From Eubacteriales bacterium (GTDB lineage Bacteria; Bacillota; Clostridia; Oscillospirales; CAG-272), in contig JAQVWU010000126.1 in NCBI GenBank assembly GCA_028709565.1, positions 1-7,788 on the forward strand: 7,788 nucleotides of DNA. The letters run 5' to 3'. Shown piece after piece: positions 1 to 6,123 of the stretch (position 1 is the first letter of the stretch; every line of letters begins with the position of its first letter). The notes under the pieces are model-generated. The model was not told the origin of the DNA. It did no database searches and saw only the letters and a list, made by a program, of their open reading frames with translations. The position numbers were made by a program, and so were the translations under genes.

Positions 1-81
1 ATAAAAAAGAAAAAATCGATAAAATCGATGAATAAAATGAAGGCAAAAGATCATGCCAAACACAAGGAGCTCAATATATGA
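1..81 (+). CDS. Possible 3' end of an upstream gene (lysine-rich tail), partial
   Basis: Frame 1 is open from the first base to a TGA at 79-81. That stop overlaps the ATG of the J-domain gene as ATGA, an arrangement typical of coupled operon genes. The tail would be very basic, ending in KHKELNI. Frame 3 is also open, ending at TAA 33-35 with KIDKIDE, so the true frame cannot be settled from this fragment. The segment contains a 9-bp direct repeat (AAAATCGAT at 12-20 and 21-29). No function can be assigned. In related Clostridia the gene upstream of such J-domain genes is often an uncharacterised conserved protein, but that is recollection and not visible here. Confidence 0.3.
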   Translation: MKKKKSIKSMNKMKAKDHAKHKELNI

Positions 82-695
82 CCGATCCTTATAAGGTACT
101 CGGCGTCTCACGCGACGCGACGGACGATGAGATAAAAAAAGCGTATCATGAGCTGGCTCGCAAATATCATCCCGATAATTATGTAAACAATCCTCTTTCT
201 GATCTGGTGCAGGATAAAATGAAAGAGATCAACCAAGCATATGAGACAATACAAAAACAGAGATCAGGCAAACAAAGGTCATATCAAACGGGAAGCGGAG
301 CGAATTACGGATCATCGCCGGGGAGCGGGAAATTTTACAGTATACGGGAGCTGATAAACGCGGGGCGATATTCGGAAGCGGAAATAATCCTCGACTCAAT
401 ATCCCAAAGTGAACGCAACGCCGAATGGAATTTTTTAAAAGGATGTATCCTGATTCAACGGGGATGGTATTTTGACGCCCAAAAATTTCTCGAGGCGGCA
501 TGTTATATGGATCCGCAAAATGAAGAATACAGAGCCGCGCTCAACAATCTTCAGACGAACACGGCAGCGTACGGAAGCGGATACAGAACCATAAACCGAC
601 ATAACGATTGTTCGGCATGCGATATGTGCAGTTCCCTGATTTGCGCGGATTGTCTGTGTGAATGCTGCGGCGGCGACCTTATCCGCTGCTGTTAG
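78..695 (+). CDS. J-domain protein with TPR-like region and Cys-rich C-terminal tail
   Basis: A 205-residue protein. Residues 1-60 form a DnaJ J-domain (DPYKVLGV start, HPD at 31-33), the motif that stimulates the ATPase of DnaK/Hsp70. A Gly/Ser-rich linker (about 63-84) leads to a helical TPR-like stretch (about 86-160; FLKGCILIQRGWYFDA and ALNNL resemble TPR helices). The last 28 residues hold ten cysteines (178, 181, 184, 189, 192, 194, 196, 197, 204, 205), ending GGDLIRCC. It lacks the G/F, CxxCxGxG zinc-finger and C-terminal domains of classical DnaJ, so it is a specialised type III co-chaperone, not DnaJ itself. The cysteines suggest metal binding or another special role (inference). 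The start is supported by AAGGAG at 64-69, eight bases before the ATG. Related Clostridia carry similar proteins; client and function are unknown to me. It is probably co-transcribed with the membrane protein 16 bases downstream. Confidence 0.9.
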   Translation: MTDPYKVLGVSRDATDDEIKKAYHELARKYHPDNYVNNPLSDLVQDKMKEINQAYETIQKQRSGKQRSYQTGSGANYGSSPGSGKFYSIRELINAGRYSEAEIILDSISQSERNAEWNFLKGCILIQRGWYFDAQKFLEAACYMDPQNEEYRAALNNLQTNTAAYGSGYRTINRHNDCSACDMCSSLICADCLCECCGGDLIRCC

Positions 696-711
696 GGAAA
701 CGGTAATAAAC

Positions 712-1251
712 ATGAAAAAAAGAAAAATAAAACCTTCAAAAAACATAGCGTTGTCGGCGATTTTATGCTCCCTCGGGGTGCTCTTTCTTTACGCCGGATC
801 AGTGCTTGAAATTTTGGACCTCACCATGTGTGCGCTGGCGTCCATCATCGTGATTTTTGCCGTAATCGAAATGGGCGGAAAAACACCTTATCTAATCTAC
901 GCCGTTACCGGCGTGCTCTCCCTTTTACTGCTGCCCAATAAATTTTCCGCGCTTTTATATGTGTTATTTGCCGGAATTTACCCGATACTGAAAGAGAGAT
1001 TTGAAAGACTGCACTATATCATCTCATGGATATTAAAACTGAGTTTATTCAACACCTCTCTTTTGATTTTGATATTTTTTACTAAATATTTGCTGCATAT
1101 CCCGGATACCGGTATTGACTATACCTGGGCGGTCTTCATTTTGGGCAACGCCGTCTTCATTTTGTATGATATAGCCCTTACCAAATTGATAGTCTTCTAT
1201 ATGGTCAAAATAAGACATATGCTCAAGCTGAAAAACTATTTTGAAAATTAG
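712..1251 (+). CDS. Conserved polytopic membrane protein, function unknown
   Basis: A 179-residue protein with a basic N-terminus (MKKRKIKPSK) followed by about five or six hydrophobic segments: roughly 12-33, 36-53, 61-76, 80-94, 103-126 and 137-160. A basic cytoplasmic-looking C-terminus (KIRHMLKLKNYFEN) follows. The mid-protein motif YPILKERFERL between segments 4 and 5 resembles that of a family of uncharacterised membrane proteins I recall from Ruminococcaceae-type Clostridia. General size and topology are reminiscent of small integral subunits such as ECF S components, but no diagnostic motif supports that. The ATG at 712 is preferred over an in-frame GTG at 658 that lies inside the J-domain gene. 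AGGGAA at 694-699 is a modest, rather distant ribosome site. The short gap to the J-domain gene suggests a shared transcript, possibly a chaperone/membrane-protein pair (inference). Confidence 0.8.
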   Translation: MKKRKIKPSKNIALSAILCSLGVLFLYAGSVLEILDLTMCALASIIVIFAVIEMGGKTPYLIYAVTGVLSLLLLPNKFSALLYVLFAGIYPILKERFERLHYIISWILKLSLFNTSLLILIFFTKYLLHIPDTGIDYTWAVFILGNAVFILYDIALTKLIVFYMVKIRHMLKLKNYFEN

Positions 1252-1276
1252 CCGATACCGGAATATTTTCAAAATA
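1237..1276. repeat. 12-bp perfect inverted repeat with 16-nt loop
   Basis: TATTTTGAAAAT (1237-1248) is the exact reverse complement of ATTTTCAAAATA (1265-1276). The loop itself contains CCG (1252-1254) and CGG (1259-1261), which can add an inner three-pair stem. The structure overlaps the stop codon of the membrane-protein gene at 1249-1251. No T-run follows on the + strand, so it is not a standard intrinsic terminator in that direction. The A-run at 1231-1235 would read as a T-run for minus-strand transcription. It may act as a weak terminator, an RNA 3'-end stabiliser or a protein-binding site. Confidence 0.6.
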
Positions 1277-1280
1277 ATAA

Positions 1281-1295
1281 CAGTGTTTGACACTG
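1281..1295. promoter_or_regulatory. Perfect palindrome (candidate operator) over the -35 box
   Basis: CAGTGT-TTG-ACACTG is a 6+6 bp perfect inverted repeat with a 3-bp centre. The -35 hexamer TTGACA (1287-1292) spans its centre and right arm. A dimeric repressor bound here would block RNA polymerase, so it is a candidate operator for the yicC operon. The palindrome is seen directly; its function is inference. It could also be chance or a small RNA hairpin, although RNA starting at the downstream promoter would not contain it. Confidence 0.4.
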
Positions 1296-1315
1296 CGTTA
1301 TTTATATGTTATAAT
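1287..1315 (+). promoter_or_regulatory. Consensus SigA promoter for the yicC-rsmB operon
   Basis: The -35 box TTGACA (1287-1292) and the -10 box TATAAT (1310-1315) are both perfect consensus hexamers with an optimal 17-bp spacer. A TG at 1307-1308 adds an extended -10 element. Transcription should begin near 1321-1323, giving a short leader of about 23-25 bases before the yicC ATG, with GAGGAG at 1335-1340. This is the only strong promoter I see for the downstream genes. Such a full match predicts high intrinsic activity unless it is repressed. Confidence 0.85.
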
Positions 1316-1345
1316 TATATAATATATACTGTATGAGGAGATGCT

Positions 1346-2239
1346 ATGATTAGAAGCATGACCGCTTACGGCAGGGCTTCGGATGTTGTCGGCGGAAAAG
1401 AAATACTGGTCGAAATAAAATCGGTTAATAACCGTTTTTTTGACTGTAACATAAAAATCCCCAAACATTACGGTTTTCTTGAGGAAAAGATAAAAACACA
1501 CCTGCAGCAAAACGGTATATCACGCGGCAAGGTTGATGTGTATGTCGGCATTAATATCATAGAAAACATCGGAACCCGGATCCAGCTTGACGAATCATAT
1601 GTTAAAAGTTATTTAAACGCCCTGATATCCCTTCGCGACAACTTCGGTCTGAAGGACGATATCAGTGTTATGACCGTTGCGCAGAATCATGATATCTTTA
1701 CCGTCCTCAAGCCCGAAGAGGATATGGAGAAGGATTGGCGGGAACTGCTGCCTGTGCTTCAGGAAGCGTTAAATTCATTCCGCTCAATGCGTGAAGCGGA
1801 AGGCAGCAATCTGAAAAAGGATTTGCTGGAGAAAAAAGACCGGCTGATATATTTTGCGTCAAAAATTGCTTCAATTCAAAACAATTCCGTCAATACATAC
1901 CGTGTCCGGCTGGAGACGAGACTGCGGCAGGTTCTGTCGGAGCTTGACATTAACATAGCGCCGGATGATTCGCGTATTATTACCGAATGCGCCATTTTTG
2001 CCGATAAAACCGCTGTCGATGAAGAATTGACGCGCCTTTCCAGTCATTTTGCCGCGTTTGATTCTGCATTTGACTCAGACGAACCGGTAGGCCGTAAAAT
2101 AGATTTTATCGTCCAGGAAATGAACCGCGAAATAAACACCGTCGGCTCGAAGGTGTCGGATATAGAGATCACCTCCCTTGTCGTGGAAATGAAAAGTGAA
2201 CTGGAGAAAATCCGCGAACAGATGCAAAACATCGAATAA
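1346..2239 (+). CDS. yicC: YicC/YloC family endoribonuclease
   Basis: A 297-residue protein, full length for the family. It begins with the signature MIRSMTAYGR, followed by the conserved EIKSVNNRFFD segment at 23-33 (N-terminal YicC domain, roughly 1-155). It ends with the hallmark C-terminal (DUF1732) block: QEMNRE at 257-262, INTVGSK at 263-269, and SELEKIREQMQNIE at the terminus. E. coli YicC has been reported as an endoribonuclease linked to degradation of a small RNA; the Bacillus orthologue is YloC. The activity here is by family membership. The start is supported by GAGGAG at 1335-1340, five bases upstream. It is the first gene after the consensus promoter and is followed by remA, gmk and rpoZ, the usual Firmicute order. 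Confidence 0.95.
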   Translation: MIRSMTAYGRASDVVGGKEILVEIKSVNNRFFDCNIKIPKHYGFLEEKIKTHLQQNGISRGKVDVYVGINIIENIGTRIQLDESYVKSYLNALISLRDNFGLKDDISVMTVAQNHDIFTVLKPEEDMEKDWRELLPVLQEALNSFRSMREAEGSNLKKDLLEKKDRLIYFASKIASIQNNSVNTYRVRLETRLRQVLSELDINIAPDDSRIITECAIFADKTAVDEELTRLSSHFAAFDSAFDSDEPVGRKIDFIVQEMNREINTVGSKVSDIEITSLVVEMKSELEKIREQMQNIE

Positions 2240-2308
2240 TCAGGTAATATTATAGTTTTTTATAATATTTATAATATTTATAATATTTATAATAAAGGTA
2301 TAAAATAA
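2240..2308 (+). repeat. AT-rich 9-bp tandem repeat array in the yicC-remA gap
   Basis: Three perfect tandem copies of TATAATATT occupy 2261-2269, 2270-2278 and 2279-2287. A partial fourth (TATAATA) follows at 2288-2294. An inverted copy, AATATTATA, lies at 2246-2254 and is separated from the first direct copy by GTTTTT, so a 9-bp hairpin is possible with any of the direct copies. Each unit contains the -10-like hexamer TATAAT, but no convincing -35 box lies 16-18 bases upstream of any of them. The array ends next to the remA ribosome site (AAAGG at 2294-2298). It may be a regulator-binding array, a weak internal promoter or a slippage-prone spacer. Confidence 0.75.
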
Positions 2309-2599
2309 ATGAAGTTTATCAATATCGGTTTCGGTAACATGGTCGCGGCTAATCGCGTCGTCACACTGGCCAATCCGGAATCCGCTCCGATTAAACGCCT
2401 CGTTCAGGACGCGCGCGACAGCGGACGGGTTATTGATGTCACCTGCGGGCGGCGGACACGCGCCGTCATTATCACCGACAGCGAACATGTCATCCTGTCC
2501 GCCATTCAAACGGAAACCATATCAAACCGTATAAACGATAAATCAGATCACGCAGATGCCTGCGATCCGGATAACGATCAAGACGAACATGGAGAGTAG
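2309..2599 (+). CDS. remA: RemA-like DNA-binding regulator (DUF370)
   Basis: A 96-residue protein that matches the DUF370/RemA family across its first about 74 residues: MKFINIGFGNMVAANRV at the start, PESAPIKR at 23-30, GRRTRAVIITDSEHVILSA at 47-65. In Bacillus subtilis RemA is a transcriptional activator of matrix (eps) and osmoprotectant genes. It assembles into ring-like oligomers that bind repeated DNA sites, with conserved arginines making contacts. In Clostridia its targets are largely unknown. The last about 22 residues are acidic and low in complexity (DKSDHADACDPDNDQDEHGE), a variable tail that also encodes the start region of gmk. The ATG is preceded by AAAGG at 2294-2298. The position between yicC and gmk matches B. 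subtilis ylzA. The repeat array directly upstream could be an autoregulatory site (inference). Confidence 0.93.
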   Translation: MKFINIGFGNMVAANRVVTLANPESAPIKRLVQDARDSGRVIDVTCGRRTRAVIITDSEHVILSAIQTETISNRINDKSDHADACDPDNDQDEHGE

Positions 2600-3260
2600 A
2601 TTTTTGACTGATTTTAATACACCCAAAATCATAATCATATCCGGCCCTTCGGGCAGCGGAAAAGGTACCGTCATATCGGCTCTGCCTGAGATGTATAAAA
2701 AAACAATTTCATATACAACACGGGACATTCGTTCCGATATTGAGCAGGACGGAGTTCATTACTTTTTTGTCAGTCCGGAGGAATTTGACCGCCTGAGAAA
2801 AAGCGGGGATATTATCGAATTTAATTACTTTGACGGTAATTATTACGGTACATCGCGGACCCAGATTACGGATATTCTGGCGCAGGGTTATAACGTGGTG
2901 CTTGATGTGGACGTTCACGGCGCTTTTAATATAAAAAAGGAATATCCGGAAGCTCTGATGATATTTCTTATGTCGCCGAATGCTTTTATACAGGAAGAAC
3001 GCCTCCGCCGCCGTGAAAAGAACACCGAAGAGTCGATTTTAAACAGAATACGCGAAGCCGTAAATGAACTCAAATACGCCGGCCTTTTTGACTGCATTAT
3101 AATAAACGAGGAAGAAAACTCCGGAAAGGCTGCCCAGGCCGTACTTTCATATATCAATGAAAAAACAATACCCGATAAAGCATATACGGGTAAATGTATT
3201 GCCGATTATTTTTACAATTATACGATTAAAGGAGGCAGCCATGATCTATCCGTCAATTGA
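2589..3260 (+). CDS. gmk: Guanylate kinase
   Basis: Phosphorylates GMP (and dGMP) to GDP with ATP, in the cytoplasm, feeding GTP synthesis. The product is 223 residues from ATG 2589. The P-loop GPSGSGKG is at 19-26, the GMP-binding TTR at 43-45, NYYGT at 84-88, DVHGA at 108-112, and an arginine-rich lid (ERLRRRE) at 137-143. The GMP-binding loop is divergent: the family pattern TTRxPRxGExDG reads TTRDIRSDIEQDG, losing the proline and gaining one residue. About 25 residues beyond the usual C-terminus are present. Start choice is uncertain. ATG 2589 overlaps remA by 11 bases without a clear ribosome site. The in-frame TTG at 2604 is preceded by GGAG (2591-2594) and gives a more typical N-terminus. 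An ATG at 2556 seems too far upstream. Confidence 0.93.
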   Translation: MESRFLTDFNTPKIIIISGPSGSGKGTVISALPEMYKKTISYTTRDIRSDIEQDGVHYFFVSPEEFDRLRKSGDIIEFNYFDGNYYGTSRTQITDILAQGYNVVLDVDVHGAFNIKKEYPEALMIFLMSPNAFIQEERLRRREKNTEESILNRIREAVNELKYAGLFDCIIINEEENSGKAAQAVLSYINEKTIPDKAYTGKCIADYFYNYTIKGGSHDLSVN

Positions 3261-3525
3261 GGAACTGTCCAAAAACAATAAATACAACAGATATACGCTG
3301 GTTATAGCTGTTGCGAAGTGCGCGCGTATAGTTACCGATGAATATGTCGAACAGCGCGATATAGCGGAAAAGCTTCTCGCCAGCAAGGAAACCGATAAAA
3401 CAATCGCTTCTATGATTAAACGCGAATTTCGCGATGAAAAAGCGGTCAAAACAGCTATTAATCGATTAAACATCGGTGAATTTTATATAGACGATGAAAC
3501 AATCGATGATGATTGCGAAATATGA
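3241..3525 (+). CDS. rpoZ: DNA-directed RNA polymerase omega subunit
   Basis: A 94-residue protein with the omega signature: RYTLVIAVAKCARIV at 17-31, where the family has RYxLVxxxAKRAR, and KAVKTAINRLNIGEFYI at 67-83, the helix typical of omega (KPVxxALxEIxxGKI). Omega binds beta' and aids RNA polymerase assembly and stability; in some bacteria it helps form the ppGpp site. One usual basic residue of AKRAR is Cys27 here. The start ATG has an excellent ribosome site, GGAGG at 3231-3235, that lies inside gmk. It overlaps the gmk end by 20 bases, so the two are probably translationally coupled. The C-terminus is acidic (DDETIDDDCEI) and overlaps the priA start. Confidence 0.92.
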   Translation: MIYPSIEELSKNNKYNRYTLVIAVAKCARIVTDEYVEQRDIAEKLLASKETDKTIASMIKREFRDEKAVKTAINRLNIGEFYIDDETIDDDCEI

Positions 3526-6113
3526 ACGAAGAAGTCGAAGAAATCAAAGAAAAAGAGTTCGGTAAACAAGCTCAGGGGGATGCGGACGAAGCCGGTGCCC
3601 GCTTTGTAGACTACCCTTATATTCGCGTCTTCTTAATCGACGTGCCGTTTCATATAGATAAACCTTACCTGTACTACATCCCCACCGATATGCGGGGATT
3701 GATACATAAAGGGTCGTTCATTATAGTTCCGTTCGGCGGCGGTAATCGCCGGCAGATAGCGCTGGTTACTGAACTGCTGACTGAAGAAGAGCTCCAATAT
3801 AAAGATCATATCAAGCCTGTTCTGTCGCTGTTATATGAAGGTTTATCGCTTGATAATGAACTGTTGGGGCTTTGTTTGTATTTACACGAATATACATTCT
3901 GTACCGTGGGCGAGGCTGCGCGGACGGTTTTGCCGTCTGCCGCCTTCGGCAGGATAAACGAGTATTATTCGGTTTTAAAAGAAATACCGCAGCCCCAATC
4001 ATACAGCGAACAGATTATGCTGGTGTATAATTTCATAAAGAGTCAAAGAAGGGCCACAGCCGCCGTTATAAAAATGGAATACGGTGACGAGGCGGTCCGC
4101 ATTCTGTCCGAAATGGAAAAACACGGTCTTATAACGCGTCATCTGGAACATAAGGAATCGGGCGGACGAATCTTTTCCGAGCATATCTCTCTGGCTGTTT
4201 CTGTAGAAGAGGCGAAAGCGGGCGCCGAAACCGCCGTAAAGCGGCGCAGTCCCAAACAGAGCGACATAATAAACGAACTGATTGACAGCGGTGATACAAC
4301 AGCCGGGGAATTAAAAGTAAAGTTCGGCGAAATACAGCCGCAACTAAAAGCGCTGACTGCAAAAGGCCTGATCACGGTTGAAAAAAGAGAGCTCTTTCGC
4401 GACCCGTATGCCGGTCGGTTTTCCGCGGACAAAATATCGAAAACACCGGAAGAAAAGCTTTCCGAAGCGCAGTCAGCCGCGTATGATGAAATCATAGATA
4501 TTTATAATACGGGTTTGCCCAAGGCGGTTCTGCTTCACGGTATAACCGGCAGCGGTAAAACGCATGTCATCAAAGCGCTTGCCGACGCCGTCATCGCCGA
4601 CCGTCGGGGGGTTATACTGCTGGTTCCCGAAATCGCTCTCACACCACAGACGGTTCAATACTTCGGTTCCTGTTACGGAGAGCGGATTGCCGTAATCCAC
4701 TCTTCGCTGTCCGCAGGTGAACGGTTTGATACCTGGCGACGTATCAAGCGCGGTGATGTCGACCTGTGCATAGGAACCCGGTCGGCGATATTTGCTCCTT
4801 TTTCCGATATAGGTATGATTGTCATAGATGAGGAACAGGAACACACCTATAAGTCGGATATGAATCCGAAATACCACGCGCGTGACGTTGCGCGTTACCG
4901 CTGCGCCCGTCACAATGCCCTTATGCTGCTGTCATCGGCGACCCCGTCGATTGAAAGTTATTATAAAGCCGAAACGGGCGTATATACACTTGTCGAATTA
5001 AATGAACGTTACGGCAGCGCCAAATTACCCGATGTTAAAATTACCGATATGCGTAACGAAGCCAAAACCGGTAATGTCAGCGCTCTGAGCGAATGTATAA
5101 AAACCGAAATTCAGTCAAACCTCAATGTAAACGAACAGGTTGTATTATTTCTGAACAGACGCGGTTATAATAATTTTTTGCAGTGTCCGTGCTGCGGCAA
5201 TGTTATTATGTGTCCCCATTGCAGCGTATCGCTTACCTACCATACATTTTCACTAAATACGGGCAGCACTGTCAATAAAGGCGGATTTTTATCCTGCCAT
5301 TACTGCGGTTACAGGAAAACGGTTTCGGATGAATGTCCTGTCTGCCATAAAGCGCCTATGGTCTTTATGGGCTACGGGACACAAAAGGTAGAAGAGGAGC
5401 TCAACGCGCTGTTCCCGGACAGCAGGATATTGCGTATGGACGCCGATACCACAGGAACCAAATTCGCCTTCGATGAGATTGTCGGCGATTTTAAATCGGG
5501 TGAAGCGGATATCCTGCTGGGCACCCAGATGATTGTAAAAGGCCATGATTTCCCCAACGTTACATTGTCCGGTGTTCTGTCGGCCGATTCATCGCTGTTT
5601 CTCGACGATTATCGCGCCAACGAACGCACCTTTGCCATGGTATGCCAGTTGCTCGGCCGTTCAGGCAGGGGGGAAACAGAGGGCCGCGCGGTAATACAAA
5701 CCTACAATCCCGATCACCCCATAATCAAGCTGGCGGCCGCCCAGGATTACAAAAGCTTTTATAAAAGTGAAATATCCATAAGGCGCGCTTTGATCTTTCC
5801 TCCCTTTTGCGATATCGCGCTGATCACCCTGATATCCGAAGATGAAAAAGATATGGAGAACGCGGGCAAGGCGCTTGAAGATTATATAAAAACATTGATA
5901 AAGGAACAATACAGCGATATCCCGCTGCAATTGTTCGGTCCTTTTGAGGCGCCCGTTTATAAAGTAAACGAAAAATACAGAATGCGTGTAGTCATAAAAT
6001 GCCGGCTGACCAAAAAAACACGCATGTTCCTGCGGCGTGTCACAGCCGAGTTCAATGACCGTCTGCGTAAAAAAATCCTGGTCACAATAGATATAAATCC
6101 CAGTTCACTTTAA
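3522..6113 (+). CDS. priA: Primosomal protein N' (PriA), replication-restart helicase
   Basis: An 863-residue superfamily 2 3'-to-5' DNA helicase that recognises stalled forks and reloads the replicative helicase. Order of domains: an acidic leader (1-28), a 3'-DNA-binding domain (about 30-130), winged-helix segments (about 165-300), then the helicase core. Walker A GITGSGKT is at 340-347, DEEQEH (motif II) at 436-441, SSATPS at 471-476, LLGTQMIVKGHDF at 665-677 and QLLGRSGRG at 709-717. Eight zinc-binding cysteines are intact at 555, 558, 564, 567, 592, 595, 605 and 608. The spacing between the second and third pairs (567 to 592) looks longer than usual, with a small polar insertion. The protein is somewhat longer than the B. 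subtilis enzyme. ATG 3522 overlaps the rpoZ stop as ATGA; a TTG at 3513 is less likely. coaBC, often found between rpoZ and priA, is missing. Confidence 0.96.
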   Translation: MNEEVEEIKEKEFGKQAQGDADEAGARFVDYPYIRVFLIDVPFHIDKPYLYYIPTDMRGLIHKGSFIIVPFGGGNRRQIALVTELLTEEELQYKDHIKPVLSLLYEGLSLDNELLGLCLYLHEYTFCTVGEAARTVLPSAAFGRINEYYSVLKEIPQPQSYSEQIMLVYNFIKSQRRATAAVIKMEYGDEAVRILSEMEKHGLITRHLEHKESGGRIFSEHISLAVSVEEAKAGAETAVKRRSPKQSDIINELIDSGDTTAGELKVKFGEIQPQLKALTAKGLITVEKRELFRDPYAGRFSADKISKTPEEKLSEAQSAAYDEIIDIYNTGLPKAVLLHGITGSGKTHVIKALADAVIADRRGVILLVPEIALTPQTVQYFGSCYGERIAVIHSSLSAGERFDTWRRIKRGDVDLCIGTRSAIFAPFSDIGMIVIDEEQEHTYKSDMNPKYHARDVARYRCARHNALMLLSSATPSIESYYKAETGVYTLVELNERYGSAKLPDVKITDMRNEAKTGNVSALSECIKTEIQSNLNVNEQVVLFLNRRGYNNFLQCPCCGNVIMCPHCSVSLTYHTFSLNTGSTVNKGGFLSCHYCGYRKTVSDECPVCHKAPMVFMGYGTQKVEEELNALFPDSRILRMDADTTGTKFAFDEIVGDFKSGEADILLGTQMIVKGHDFPNVTLSGVLSADSSLFLDDYRANERTFAMVCQLLGRSGRGETEGRAVIQTYNPDHPIIKLAAAQDYKSFYKSEISIRRALIFPPFCDIALITLISEDEKDMENAGKALEDYIKTLIKEQYSDIPLQLFGPFEAPVYKVNEKYRMRVVIKCRLTKKTRMFLRRVTAEFNDRLRKKILVTIDINPSSL

Positions 6114-6123
6114 CGGAGGATAC

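Noticed and set aside
658..711. GTG start for the membrane protein, 18 codons upstream of ATG 712
   Set aside because: It lies inside the J-domain gene without a ribosome site, and the extra residues (Ala-rich, then MKKRK) look like read-through of the other frame.
1281..1310. CAGTGT/ACACTG hairpin as an intrinsic terminator of the upstream genes
   Set aside because: The stem is only six pairs and no T-run follows; the overlap with a perfect -35 box favours an operator or chance.
2261..2293. Strong internal promoter made from the repeated TATAAT hexamers
   Set aside because: None of the four hexamers has a credible -35 box at the right spacing; a weak promoter remains possible but is not annotated.
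2240..2509. Minus-strand open frame with an NII repeat opposite remA
   Set aside because: The repeat residues come only from the 9-bp AT-rich array, and the rest is the shadow of the conserved remA frame.
3157..3240. Upstream ATG at 3157 extending rpoZ by 28 codons
   Set aside because: The ATG at 3241 has GGAGG five bases upstream and gives the expected omega N-terminus; the extension lies wholly inside gmk.
4139..4913. Long minus-strand open frames opposite priA (4139-4495 and 4473-4913)
   Set aside because: They are antisense to a clearly conserved helicase, have no recognisable domains or ribosome sites, and arise from the codon bias of priA.
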